64,000 nt of DNA from positions 177,253 to 241,252 of the forward strand of contig CADEGF010000002.1 in the NCBI GenBank assembly GCA_902826815.1, in the 5' to 3' direction. The notes under the pieces are model-generated. The model was not told the DNA's origin, did not search any database, and saw only the letters and a list, made by a program, of their open reading frames with translations. Each line of letters begins with the position of its first letter. Within the stretch, counting starts at the first letter, position 1. The position numbers and the translations under genes are program-made. Source of the stretch: an uncultured Mycobacteriaceae bacterium. GTDB taxonomy: Bacteria; Actinomycetota; Actinomycetes; Mycobacteriales; Mycobacteriaceae. Positions 51,431-60,939 of the stretch are shown piece by piece.

Positions 51431-53140
51431 GTGGCCCGTGGTCGACGCCGCTCGTCGCGGCCGGCTCAGCGAACCGACAAGCCGCCCGCCAACCTGCGCA
51501 CTTCGGTCGACGTCGCACCGCAACGCGCGTTGCCGATCGCTGCCCTTTTGGTGGTCGAGTTGCTCGTCGTCGCTGGGTTCGCCGTTGCCTGGCTGATCCA
51601 TCAGCCGGGCTGGCGAGGTGCCGCGGTCGGTCTGGCGCTGGGCTTGGTGCTCGTCGTGCGGTTGCGCGGGACCACCTTGCCGGCGCTAGTCGGGTTGCGG
51701 TGGGGTTTCGGTCGTCAGCGACGCAAGCGGGCCAAGGTGCAACTTCCCGCCGAGCCATTCGACGTCACCGGCGGCGACGGCACCCCCGTCGGGTTTCGGT
51801 GGGACGGGCAAGAACTGCTCTCGTTGATCAAGATCGACGAGAACCCGCGGGCGATGACGGTGCTCGAACCGGGGATGACGGTGTCTGGCGAGATGGTGCC
51901 GATCCAGGTGCTGGTCGACTCGCTGCGCCAGTTCGACATCACCCTGTCGTCGATCGATGTCATCAGCCAGGGCGCGCGGTCGTCGGGGCACTCCGAAGTT
52001 GCGGCGGTTTACGATGCCGTCCTTGGTCCGTTGCCCGCGATCGCGCAACGAACCGTGTGGATCGCCGTCCGGTTCGATCCGTCCCGGTGCACCGATGCCG
52101 TGACCCGTCGCGGCGGCGGCCGCGACGGAATCGTCCGGACGGCGACGACCGCGACGAGGCGGGTGGCCAATCGGCTCACCGAGGCCGGGCTGGCGCCCAA
52201 CATCATGTCGGCCACCGGCATCGCCCAGGCCACAAACCAGTTGAGCGACGGCGTGAATCTTACTTCCGTGGAAGAGAATTGGCGGATGTGCCGGGAGGGG
52301 CAATTCCAGCTGCGCAGCTTCGCGGTCAAGGCCAACGCCTTGACCACCGCGGGGCTCGGTCTGATGTGGACCGTCCCCAGCTATTCGACGACGGTGTGCT
52401 TGTCGCTTCGCGACCACGGCGACCGCGATTTGATCGAGGTACGTGGCCTGGCCCGCTTCGACAGCCACGGCCGCAGCCGGATTCGGGTGCGCGGCCTGAC
52501 GCATCTGCGGGGTTTCCAATACTCCGCGCTCGTCAGCAGCCTGCCGATGCCCGTGCAACGACGGCCGGTCGGGCAGTGGGCGTACGGGCGGCGCGAGGTC
52601 GACCTGAAGTCGTTGGCGGTGCCCGCGTCGGGTTGCGGACAGGTGATCGGGGCCGACGAGTACGGCCGCGCTGTCGCGCTGCCGCTGTTCGGCCCGCAGA
52701 TCAGCCGGGTCGAGATCTGCGGCACCCTGCACCTGGCCCAACAGGCGGTGCTGCGGACGCTGGCACTGGGAGCGCGGGTGCTGGTGCACAGCCGCAGGCC
52801 GGCGCTGTGGCGGGAGATGGTCGAGGAGATCGGCGACCAGGATCTGTTGTGGGTGGCCGATTTCAACCGGGGCACAATCCAGGCGGGTGCGGATCGCAAC
52901 TATTCGGTGGAGGTCTTCGACCGGGTCATCGAGCAGTCGGTGCGGGTCGGTGTCACCGCGATGGTGGTGTTCCCGACGCACACTCCGGTGACGCCGAACG
53001 CCGACGTGTCGCTCGAATTGATCTCCTATGAAGAAAACCTGGTGAAGGTGAGCACGCGCGCGGGTTCGGCAACCGTGACGATGGTGGCCACCGACGAGGA
53101 GATGCGCTATATCAACGCTTCGGAGAGCCTCGCCGACTGA
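51431..53140 (+). CDS. eccE: EccE: T7SS membrane-complex protein (569 aa)
   Basis: A basic start (ARGRRRSSRPAQ) leads to two membrane helices at about 35-52 and 62-78 (ALPIAALLVVELLVVAGFAVAWL and AAVGLALGLVLVVRL). The remainder is the EccE domain with IDVISQGARSSGHSEVAAVYDAVLG, RTVWIAVRFDPSRC and VCLSLRDHGDRDLIEVRGLARF. Length is within the EccE range (330-560), at the long end. GTG 51431 start. EccE sits at the edge of the ESX core complex. Only eccE in the window; it is divergent from eccB and followed by a DUF5336 gene. Confidence 0.9.
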   Translation: MARGRRRSSRPAQRTDKPPANLRTSVDVAPQRALPIAALLVVELLVVAGFAVAWLIHQPGWRGAAVGLALGLVLVVRLRGTTLPALVGLRWGFGRQRRKRAKVQLPAEPFDVTGGDGTPVGFRWDGQELLSLIKIDENPRAMTVLEPGMTVSGEMVPIQVLVDSLRQFDITLSSIDVISQGARSSGHSEVAAVYDAVLGPLPAIAQRTVWIAVRFDPSRCTDAVTRRGGGRDGIVRTATTATRRVANRLTEAGLAPNIMSATGIAQATNQLSDGVNLTSVEENWRMCREGQFQLRSFAVKANALTTAGLGLMWTVPSYSTTVCLSLRDHGDRDLIEVRGLARFDSHGRSRIRVRGLTHLRGFQYSALVSSLPMPVQRRPVGQWAYGRREVDLKSLAVPASGCGQVIGADEYGRAVALPLFGPQISRVEICGTLHLAQQAVLRTLALGARVLVHSRRPALWREMVEEIGDQDLLWVADFNRGTIQAGADRNYSVEVFDRVIEQSVRVGVTAMVVFPTHTPVTPNADVSLELISYEENLVKVSTRAGSATVTMVATDEEMRYINASESLAD

Positions 53141-53210
53141 GTGCCGCCTGCGATCGGCGACGCTGCGCTAGCGTGAACTGGTCTCCGGGAGCCGACCTAG
53201 AGGAGTGATC

Positions 53211-54041
53211 GTGTCGTACCCATCCGGCAATAGCGGCTACTACACGGGCTATTCGTCCTATGGTCCGGATGCCTACGACCGTGAGGACACCCCCGACGAC
53301 CCGCTGCCACGGCTGCTGTTGGCCGCAGTGGCCGTACTCGGTGTTGGCGCATACGGATTCAGCTTCGGCCCGGTTTTCGACGGACAGGGTTCACCGGGTT
53401 GGTTCGTCCGGTTCGGTGTCGCGGCTGCGGCGGTCGCGGTGTTCGGACTGCTTCCCGGCAAGTCTCCGCGCACGCTGGTGATCGCGGTGCTGTCGGTCAT
53501 CGGATTCCTCGATGCGCTGTCGACGGCGGTGACGGACGGAGGAGTGCTCGTCGCGGCAGCCGATGCGTCGACGGGTTGGGCGATGACGGTCATCGCCGTC
53601 GTGACAGGCCTGCAGGCGGTGGCCGCGGTGGCGGCCCATCTGCTGTGGCCCGACGTCGAGGACGACCACTCTTCGGAGGCGAGCTATCAGGCCTACCTCG
53701 AGTACTACAACCGGATCACCCAGCAGTACTACGGACAGCAGGGTGCGGCACCCGAACGCGAGCAGCGCGGCGGCTACGGTCAGGCCGCCGGGTACGGAGA
53801 AGCAGGCGGATCGGCTTCTGCACGGGCGCCGCGGGTTTCGCAGGAGGCAGACTACGGCGACTTCGCGTCACAGGCGGCACCGCCGCCGCGAGCGAGCTTC
53901 CAGCAGGCGACTACCGCGGCGCCGCTACCGACGGCACAGGCGGGAACGGCCACTCCGCCAACGGGTATGCCTCAGTTCGGGGTGCCGCGCGCGTCACAGC
54001 CCGGCGAGCCTTCGGCGGGAGAGCAGCAGTCGTCGCAGTGA
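53211..54041 (+). CDS. DUF5336 membrane protein, 34 kDa antigen-like (276 aa)
   Basis: After SYPSGNSGYYTGYSSYGPD the sequence has four membrane helices (LLLAAVAVLGVGAYGFSFGP, FGVAAAAVAVFGLLPG, VIAVLSVIGFLDAL, MTVIAVVTGLQAVAAVAAHLLWP) and a Gln/Tyr/Gly/Pro-rich tail with NRITQQYYGQQGAAPE and a final PPTGMPQFGVPR. This matches Rv0954-type proteins. AGGAG lies 5 bp before GTG 53211, preferred over GTG 53205. The family has links to cell-division or envelope processes in mycobacteria; its ESX relevance is only positional. Confidence 0.85.
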   Translation: MSYPSGNSGYYTGYSSYGPDAYDREDTPDDPLPRLLLAAVAVLGVGAYGFSFGPVFDGQGSPGWFVRFGVAAAAVAVFGLLPGKSPRTLVIAVLSVIGFLDALSTAVTDGGVLVAAADASTGWAMTVIAVVTGLQAVAAVAAHLLWPDVEDDHSSEASYQAYLEYYNRITQQYYGQQGAAPEREQRGGYGQAAGYGEAGGSASARAPRVSQEADYGDFASQAAPPPRASFQQATTAAPLPTAQAGTATPPTGMPQFGVPRASQPGEPSAGEQQSSQ

Positions 54042-54219
54042 GTCGTTGCGCGGCGAGCGAATTGTCGGGCCGATCGTCGCGAAATCTCACGTCGGAGCGG
54101 CTACGTAGACCCTTTCTGCGCGAATTATCAGTGCGCCGAGCGCGCCGTCATACCCCCACGAATCAGCAATCACCCGGCCCATACCCATGGTGCGTTCTGC
54201 AGGCGAGGGCAACACGTTG
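54042..54219. other. Intergenic stretch with no gene recognised
   Basis: Between the DUF5336 stop and the orphan RHS fragment no credible coding frame, RNA or clear terminator was found. The sequence includes GTCGTTGCGCGGCGAGCGAA and other mixed-GC DNA. It marks the junction of the ESX locus with the toxin island. Confidence 0.5.
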
Positions 54220-54296
54220 CTAGGACATCGTCACCGACTGCCCCGCCGCGTTCGTCCGCGACGCCAACCTCCCCATCGCGTCGTAGCGGTACCGGA
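54220..54296 (-). pseudogene. Orphan RHS-repeat fragment ending in a stop
   Basis: The minus strand reads YRYDAMGRLASRTNAAGQSV then TMS and TAG (stop 54220-54222). This is almost identical to YGYDAAGRLASRTNAAGQSV-AMSYD in the intact RHS protein (complement of about 56679-56750); the DNA matches over ~70 bases with a few changes. No start codon or upstream RHS context exists, so it is a remnant. It lies just past the immunity gene. Confidence 0.85.
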
Positions 54297-54325
54297 TTGA
54301 TTGTGCGGATCGCAGGCCGCTGACG

Positions 54326-54793
54326 CTATTCGGGAACCGAATCGATAGCGGTAGTGAGCAGTTCGTCAAGGGTTGCTCTAAGCCGTAGTTTCCATGCTCC
54401 AGAGTTCATCTCTGCGGTGGATCGCTGCGCGAGGTTGATGCAAAACCGAATCCGGCCGTCAGCAAACGACGAATGACTTCTATTCTGCGCGTGTGCTGAC
54501 CCATCGATCACCGCGATGTCCAGCCCAGCAGTTAGATCAAGCGGCGAAAAGTAGTACCCGCAGTACACGGGTAGGAATTCCAAGGTCCATCCCCATCCAA
54601 GATCTACAAACAGTCGGGCAGAGTCCTGTTCTACCCTGATAGAGGGGAGGTCGTAATAGTTATCCCAAGGTCGGCCCAGCCAGCCGGTTGGCAACACCAC
54701 TCCAATCACAGTCTTCTCATTAAAGTGCTCGAAGAACTTTTCGATCGCTGCGCCAGTGCGGACTGAGCCGTCGAATGTGGGGCCGGAAATCAT
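54326..54793 (-). CDS. Putative immunity protein for the RHS toxin (155 aa)
   Basis: ATG 54793 overlaps the toxin stop (ATGA); a TTG at 54802 would add three residues. The protein begins MISGPTFDGSVRTGAAIEKFFEHF and has a mixed alpha/beta pattern with WGWTLEFLPVYCGYYFSPLDL and two central Trp-rich strands. No signal peptide, so cytosolic. I do not recognise a family. Position immediately after the variable toxin tip, overlap, size and visibly lower GC than the neighbourhood all fit an immunity gene acquired with the tip. Function is inferred from context only. Confidence 0.6.
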   Translation of the reverse strand: MISGPTFDGSVRTGAAIEKFFEHFNEKTVIGVVLPTGWLGRPWDNYYDLPSIRVEQDSARLFVDLGWGWTLEFLPVYCGYYFSPLDLTAGLDIAVIDGSAHAQNRSHSSFADGRIRFCINLAQRSTAEMNSGAWKLRLRATLDELLTTAIDSVPE

Positions 54794-57700
54794 TTCAGCC
54801 AACTACTTGGCACTCTGAAACCCGGCTCGAATACGATCTGGCTGCCTCCACCGATCAACACGCCTCCACCGTAAACGTGTTGTGGTGCCGCTGTGCCTTC
54901 GAAGAAGGTTATGCCCGCAGGCACCTGGATGGTGCTCACCGCAGTCGCCTGATTTCCCCAAGCGGGGTTCAGCGCACTGTCGATGCGCGCCTGAATCGGT
55001 CCAGTTGGTGCGTCTCGACTCCAGTATCCGCCGAGTGGGTGCGCGCCAGCGGTGTACGCGCGGTAAAGAGTCATAGGCTCTGTAGTGACTTTCTCGCTGT
55101 AGCTGCCGCCCGTGAAGGTGTTTGCCGGTTCATCAGCGGCCTGCCATCTTCCTGGGTCGGAAGGCGTCAGTGGGCCCACTTCGTGGGGCCCGTACTTCCT
55201 AATGGTCTGGGAGCATTCGCTGAGTCCTAGCGGATCGATGAATGTCGTCGGGTTGTCTGGATATCCGTAGGGGTTGGGTGCGGGTGCCAGGCCGAGGGGG
55301 TCGGGGGTGAGGTAGCGCCCGGTTGCGGGGTGGTAGTAGCGGAACCGGTTGTAGTGCAGCCCGGTTTCGTCGTCGTGGTACTGGCCGGGGTAGCGCCACG
55401 GGGTGTCGACACCGGTCCAGGAGGCCCGGCCCCACATCGTGCTCGTCGACTCGCCGGCCAATTGTCCCGACGCTGGGTCCAGCAGCGCCACCGGTGTATC
55501 GATCTGATCGGTGACGATCGCATAGAACCGCCGGTCGACCTCGTCCTGCGACAACTCCGCGGATGTCGACGAACCCGGCGACAGCGACAGCTCTCCCGGC
55601 CGCGCCGCATCGACCGCGCCGCGACTGTGGATCTGCGCCTGCGGGGTGAACCGCCCGGGCAGATACACCCATGACGTCACCTCCACGTCGCTCTCGGTCA
55701 GGACCTGCTGCTCCACCAACTGCGAACCGCTCCAGGCGAACTCGGTCACCTGGCCGTCGCTGGTTTTGCTCATCCGGCGACCTGCGGCGTCGTAGGTGTA
55801 GGCCACCGTGCGGCCATCGGGGGTGGTGACCTCACGCAGCCGATCCCACACATCCCATCGGTAATGCCACACATCGGCGGAACGACCCAGCCGTTTGGTT
55901 ACCACCCGCGACAACCGGCCGGCGGGGTCGTAGTGGTACCGCGACCGGCCGTCGTCGACCAGCCGCACCCCGTCATAGATCCAACCCGAACCCGAATCCG
56001 GGCCACTGACCGTCGGATTCACCGATGCGTCGAACACCGTCGTCTCCACCACGCCCCCAGCCGTGGTCCGCGACGTCAACCGACCCAAGTCGTCGGTGTC
56101 GAACCGCGCCGCCTCGCCCAACGCAGGCACACTGGCGTCAACCGCCGCCACCGACGCCAGTGCGTCGTCGGGCCGGTACGCGTAATCCGCACCCGCCAAA
56201 AGTGATTCGGTGCCCACCGGCCCGCTGCCCAGATCCAACACCGAAAAGTCGCGCACCCCTGCCAGCACCCGCCGGCCGGTCAACCGCCCGATCTCGTTCC
56301 ACGCCGAATCCACCGCGGTCGTGCCGTACTGCACACGCGTCGCCCGCCCTCGCACGTCCGAGGTGATCTGGCAGCGCTGCCCGCCCGCAGTCAGCGCGTC
56401 GACCACACCGCGGCGGTCGTAGGTCAACGAGCTGCGCAGCCCTGACGGGGTCAGCATCTCCATCGGCTCACCGGCGATGTTGAACACCGTCACCACGGTG
56501 CGGCCCTCGACCGCCTCGGATACCACGCGACCTGTCGGGTCGTAGGTGAATTCGACACGGCCCCACGGCATATCGCAGGCAACGCGCCGACCCACCGGAT
56601 CGTAGACATGGTCGACGCGCTCACCGCCGAACACCTCGCCGGTACTGACCTCCGACACCAACTGGCCCGCCGCGTCGTAGGACATCGCCACCGACTGTCC
56701 CGCCGCGTTCGTCCGCGACGCCAACCGTCCCGCCGCGTCATAGCCGTAGGTGGTGGCGGCGCCGTTGAAATCTGTCTCGGCCGCCAACTTTCCGTCCGGG
56801 GAGTAGCGGTAGGTCCACGACAGCCCGGCCGGGTTCGTGACCGCCACAAGTCTGCGGGCGCGGTCATAGTCGAACCGGGTGCGCGATCCGTCGGCGTCGA
56901 TACGCGCCACCGGAAGATCGAAGAACCCGTACTCCCAGCGGGTCACCGCACCCAGCGCATTCGTGTACGCGACGCGGTTACCTTCGCCGTCGTACTCCCA
57001 CGACTCCACCGAGCCGTCAGGTCCGGTGCGCGACACCATCCGGCCCGCCGCGTCATAGCCAAACGCGGTGCCCGCCCCGTCGGGTAGCTCGACGTGCACC
57101 AGATTGCCGAATACGTCGTATCGGCAATGTGTTTCAGCCCCTGCGGAATCGACCATCCGTACCGGCTGACCGGCAGAGTTGCAGGTGTACTCGGTACGCC
57201 GGCCAAGCGGATCCACCCGCGCCGACACCGCACCCGAGCCGTTGTACTCCCACCTCCACATGCCGCCGTCAGCGTCCCGCAAGCCCACCCGATCCCCGGC
57301 GTCGTCGTAGGTGAAGGACACCGCGGTGCCGTCAGCGCGGGTCAACTCCGAAACCCGCGGTCCCGCCGCAGTATCGGTGTAGCCGAATCGGGTTACGCGA
57401 CCTAACGCGTCGGTGATTTGCGCGGGTTGCCCCTCTGCCGTGTACAGGAAGGTCGTCGACGCCCCGGCAGCATCGGTGATGCGCAACGGATCACGATCCA
57501 CGTTGTAGTCCGTGCGGGTGACCCGACCCGCCGGGTCGGCCACGGCGCGTGGTCGCAGATCGGCGTCGAACCCGAACACAGTTTGCGCGCCGAGCACGTC
57601 CGTGTAAGTGGTGGTGCGGCCGTAGCCGTCGGCATCGTCCTGATAGCTGAAGACGCCGGCCCACACCCCGTCGCGGCCACCCTGCGACAGCACCCGGCCC

Positions 57701-60700
57701 TCGTCGTCGTAGACGTTCTCGTAGCGCGCGCCGATCGAGTCGGTCCACGCCACCATCCGGCGGTGTCCGTCGTACTCGAACGCAGACGTCGCCCCCGCCG
57801 CATCCGTGTAGGACGTGAGATTGCCGTCGGTGTAACCGAACCGGCGCAGCACCGTCGTCGCGGTGTCGGTGGCCAGCGAGTAGCCGCGGATTCGGAATCC
57901 GTCGCAGTCCACCCCTATCCGATACCCGGCCGAATGCACGACTCCCGATGGGGCACCAGTGTTGGTGTAGGTGAACAGCATGCGGTTGTGATGGCCGTCG
58001 GTGATGGCCGAGATGAAGATCACCCCGTCAGCCAGATCCGCTCCACCGAGGTGTGGCTTGGGTTCGAAGTGATATGCCAGACCACCCTGCGGGGAGACGA
58101 GGCGGTAACCATTTGACGCCGTGGCCCACAGCTGCCACGGTCGGCCGTGCCGGGCCACGCTGGGCTCATCATCCGGCGGTGGGTCGAACAGCAGCATGGT
58201 GCCGTCGGCGTCGATCGTGGTGATGGCTTCCTCGGTGATGACCACCCGGGCGTCGAACGTGCACGACCACGTCGGACCCAACCACACACCGTGCCGGTAC
58301 TGCGAACGGTGACTCCTGGTGAGCCGCAACGGTAGAACTGCGGGCAAGGCGACGTCGACCGCGGGCAGCACATACTCACCGGTCGCCATGTCCACCGGAT
58401 CGCCGCACGTCGTGCTGTCCTGCAGCTCGGTGGCGCGCGCCGGATCGCGGGCGTCGTCGACGACGTCGTGGTTGGGCGTGGGGTGCTGGTCGACGGCGTC
58501 GGGGAGGTCAGGGTGGTCGCCGTTCGGCGATGCCGGCGAATCATGGTGGGGGCGAACGGCGTTGGGCGGGTCGACCCGCCCCGGCGGCACGACGGCTGCG
58601 ACGGGCTCGATCTTGGTCGCATCGGGGCCGTCGGCATTGGGTCGATCCGGGGAAGCGGCCCGATCCGCGCGGGCAGCGTCGGGCGCGTCCGGACGCGCGC
58701 CGGCCGGGCGGGCATCGGGTGCGGACGGTTTGGCGCCGGGCGCATCCCGGTTGGTGGCGCCGTCACGGCCGGTCGGCGCATCCCGGTTGTTCGGCGCGTC
58801 GCGGGGTGCGTCCGTCCTCGGCGCCTCGGCTCGCGGCGCGTCCGTCGTCGGCCGGGGGCCGTCGGGAGCGTTCGACGAAGCGGGATGCGCGCCGTGTACC
58901 GGTGCTACCGGCGGCGGTGCGCCGGCATTGGTCGGGGGTTCACCGTTGAGCGAGGAGTCTCCACGCGGATGCACCGGGTTTTCGCCGTCGACCTTGGGGT
59001 GCAGCGGGTTTTCGCCGTTGAGCTTGGGGTGCAAGGGGTTTTCGTGGTCCACACGATCGCGCGCAGGCCCATCGGTGTGATCACGCGTTGCTTCGACGCG
59101 GTCATGCGGCGTCTGCCGATTCTCGTGGTCGCGTGTGTGTGGTGAGTCCGCATCGCCGGGTGGCCGCTGATGTGCGTCACCGTCGGGGTGCTGTCCCGCG
59201 CGATCGGGCGCGGTCTCGGGCGTCCGGTTCCCGACGGCCGGTTCTCCGGCGCGCTCTGGCGTGTGGTTGCCCGCCCCATCCGGTGTGCGGTCGGCGGTCG
59301 GGCCGTGGTCGGCAGTGCCCTGCGGGTGCGTTGGCGTGGAGTCGGGCGTGTGGGGCGACGTCGGGGTCTGATCGACGTGGTGGCTGTCGGGGGTGTGATT
59401 GACCGGTGGCGCGTCAGCCGGCGGGTACGAGTGTTCCGGTCCCGGACCTGGTCCGCCCGGGTCAGGGCCACCCGGCCCGGGACCGGGTCCTGGACCATCA
59501 GGAGCCCGTACCTCGGGTGACGGTGTGACAGACTGCGGCTCCGGCGCGCTCGGCGGAGGTGTGTGGTCTGGCGCACCACCGGTGTGTGGCGCGTCCACCT
59601 GCGGGGCCGGCCCGGTGTGCGTTGACACCACCGGATCGGGTGCCGGTGAATGCGGTGACGGTGATGCGCTCGGAGTCCCCGTGCCGTGCGGTCGCGGCGC
59701 GTCGCCGAGCGCATGCGTCGACGTGCGGGCCAAATCGTCGGCCCCCGCCCGCGGGGCGTTGCGCAGCGCATCTTTCAACACATTGCGTGCCAACCCCGAA
59801 CCTTTCGGTCCGGGAAGGAAATTCGATGCGAACGCGCCGAAGGCCTGGCCGGGATCCTTACCCCAGCCGTCTCCGACGAGGCCCTTGACGAGTTTTTCGG
59901 GGTTGGCGGCCATGTCAACCAGACCGTTGGCCACCGAGGTGCTGTTCGCCAAATACTGCGCCGGGTGGGCGACGTTATACGGATCGGTCGGATTCACGGT
60001 GCGAACCAGCTTCACCGTGTCGGTCAACGCGCCGGTGAGGCCCACCAACGCGTGCCCGGAGAACATGTCGGCCGTCATCTTCAGATCCGACAGGGTCATC
60101 AGCATCCGGTCGCCCGCAGGCGGCATCTCCGGCGCCTGTCCGGCGGCGTCGTTGAGGGTGCCGGCCGCCGACGTCGCCACTGTATTGCGGTGCTCTCGAC
60201 CTTCGTTGAGGATCCGGCGCGCCTCGTCCATCTTCGCTTTTTTCGGATCCTCCGAACTGGGCTTCGGTGGCAGCGTCACGTTCTCGCCGGCATTGTGCTT
60301 ATCGACGGCGTCGTTGTATGCGGCGACATTCTTGACCCACTGGTTGTGCAGGCGTATCCCCTCCTGCCACACCTGAATGGCTTGTTTGGCCTTGTCTTGG
60401 CCGAACTGCACTGCGCCCGCCAGGTTGTTCAGGGCACCCGATGCCGAGTTGCACGCGTCAGCGGCGACGAACCACTTCGGGTACTCCTCCGCGGTGCGGC
60501 GTTCATAGGCGTCGGCGAAGTCACCGCGGAAATCCCCGGCCGAGATCGCCTGCAGACCCTGGCCCGCCGATGTGAAGTGGCCGGAAAAAGTCGTCAGCTT
60601 GCCTGCGCGGTCGCGGATGAGCCCCGGATCGCCGTGCACCAACTTTCGGGGATCGTGCGAGTCGTCGCCCAACTCCTCTTCGTCCGGCGTCGCCCCCAGT

Positions 60701-60897
60701 TCGTCCGCGATTTCGTCACCGGCATTGCGGAGCCACTCGGCGGCGTCGTCGAGATCGATCTTGTCGAGGCCGTCGGCCAACAGATCGGATCCGTGGTCGA
60801 CCAGCTCACCCAGTGCGCGCTTGCCGCTGTTCCACGCGTCCTCGCCGGCCTCGACGACATCGTTGAACGTGTCGTCGAGCCAATCTCCGAAACCCAC
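54790..60897 (-). CDS. RHS-repeat polymorphic toxin with T7SS-type N-terminus (2035 aa)
   Basis: Residues 1-370 are a helical T7SS-type domain (MGFGDWLDDTFNDVVEAGEDAW, LTTFSGHFTSAGQGLQAISAGDFRGDF). A Pro/Asp/Thr-rich linker runs to ~830. DUF6531 starts near 850 (TCGDPVDMATGEYVLPAVDVALP). Many YD-type RHS repeats follow to ~1840 and the RHS core ends RYYHPATGRYLTPDPLGL...FIDPLGL near 1892. The final 143 residues are the variable tip, with TLYRAYTAGAHPLGGYWSRD, FFEGTAAPQ and GGGSQIVFE, reminiscent of NAD-using toxins (TNT/ART-like; unproven). GTG 60897 has GGGGTGA upstream. The export route would be an ESX system. The gene overlaps the immunity gene by 4 bp. Confidence 0.9.
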   Translation of the reverse strand: MGFGDWLDDTFNDVVEAGEDAWNSGKRALGELVDHGSDLLADGLDKIDLDDAAEWLRNAGDEIADELGATPDEEELGDDSHDPRKLVHGDPGLIRDRAGKLTTFSGHFTSAGQGLQAISAGDFRGDFADAYERRTAEEYPKWFVAADACNSASGALNNLAGAVQFGQDKAKQAIQVWQEGIRLHNQWVKNVAAYNDAVDKHNAGENVTLPPKPSSEDPKKAKMDEARRILNEGREHRNTVATSAAGTLNDAAGQAPEMPPAGDRMLMTLSDLKMTADMFSGHALVGLTGALTDTVKLVRTVNPTDPYNVAHPAQYLANSTSVANGLVDMAANPEKLVKGLVGDGWGKDPGQAFGAFASNFLPGPKGSGLARNVLKDALRNAPRAGADDLARTSTHALGDAPRPHGTGTPSASPSPHSPAPDPVVSTHTGPAPQVDAPHTGGAPDHTPPPSAPEPQSVTPSPEVRAPDGPGPGPGPGGPDPGGPGPGPEHSYPPADAPPVNHTPDSHHVDQTPTSPHTPDSTPTHPQGTADHGPTADRTPDGAGNHTPERAGEPAVGNRTPETAPDRAGQHPDGDAHQRPPGDADSPHTRDHENRQTPHDRVEATRDHTDGPARDRVDHENPLHPKLNGENPLHPKVDGENPVHPRGDSSLNGEPPTNAGAPPPVAPVHGAHPASSNAPDGPRPTTDAPRAEAPRTDAPRDAPNNRDAPTGRDGATNRDAPGAKPSAPDARPAGARPDAPDAARADRAASPDRPNADGPDATKIEPVAAVVPPGRVDPPNAVRPHHDSPASPNGDHPDLPDAVDQHPTPNHDVVDDARDPARATELQDSTTCGDPVDMATGEYVLPAVDVALPAVLPLRLTRSHRSQYRHGVWLGPTWSCTFDARVVITEEAITTIDADGTMLLFDPPPDDEPSVARHGRPWQLWATASNGYRLVSPQGGLAYHFEPKPHLGGADLADGVIFISAITDGHHNRMLFTYTNTGAPSGVVHSAGYRIGVDCDGFRIRGYSLATDTATTVLRRFGYTDGNLTSYTDAAGATSAFEYDGHRRMVAWTDSIGARYENVYDDEGRVLSQGGRDGVWAGVFSYQDDADGYGRTTTYTDVLGAQTVFGFDADLRPRAVADPAGRVTRTDYNVDRDPLRITDAAGASTTFLYTAEGQPAQITDALGRVTRFGYTDTAAGPRVSELTRADGTAVSFTYDDAGDRVGLRDADGGMWRWEYNGSGAVSARVDPLGRRTEYTCNSAGQPVRMVDSAGAETHCRYDVFGNLVHVELPDGAGTAFGYDAAGRMVSRTGPDGSVESWEYDGEGNRVAYTNALGAVTRWEYGFFDLPVARIDADGSRTRFDYDRARRLVAVTNPAGLSWTYRYSPDGKLAAETDFNGAATTYGYDAAGRLASRTNAAGQSVAMSYDAAGQLVSEVSTGEVFGGERVDHVYDPVGRRVACDMPWGRVEFTYDPTGRVVSEAVEGRTVVTVFNIAGEPMEMLTPSGLRSSLTYDRRGVVDALTAGGQRCQITSDVRGRATRVQYGTTAVDSAWNEIGRLTGRRVLAGVRDFSVLDLGSGPVGTESLLAGADYAYRPDDALASVAAVDASVPALGEAARFDTDDLGRLTSRTTAGGVVETTVFDASVNPTVSGPDSGSGWIYDGVRLVDDGRSRYHYDPAGRLSRVVTKRLGRSADVWHYRWDVWDRLREVTTPDGRTVAYTYDAAGRRMSKTSDGQVTEFAWSGSQLVEQQVLTESDVEVTSWVYLPGRFTPQAQIHSRGAVDAARPGELSLSPGSSTSAELSQDEVDRRFYAIVTDQIDTPVALLDPASGQLAGESTSTMWGRASWTGVDTPWRYPGQYHDDETGLHYNRFRYYHPATGRYLTPDPLGLAPAPNPYGYPDNPTTFIDPLGLSECSQTIRKYGPHEVGPLTPSDPGRWQAADEPANTFTGGSYSEKVTTEPMTLYRAYTAGAHPLGGYWSRDAPTGPIQARIDSALNPAWGNQATAVSTIQVPAGITFFEGTAAPQHVYGGGVLIGGGSQIVFEPGFRVPSSWLK
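58960..59050 (-). repeat. Three in-frame ~10-codon repeats in the RHS linker
   Basis: The linker contains NPLHPKLNGE, NPLHPKVDGE and NPVHPRGDSS in tandem, encoded by near-identical ~30-bp units. They lie in the disordered region between the T7SS-type domain and DUF6531. Confidence 0.75.
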
Positions 60898-60939
60898 GTC
60901 AAATCACCCCGGGCATAGTCGGCAATTGGCTGGGGGCGG

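Noticed and set aside
58319-60918. Several plus-strand frames opposite the RHS gene N-terminal half
   Set aside because: Products are repetitive Gly/Arg/Val translations of the Pro/Asp linker on the other strand.
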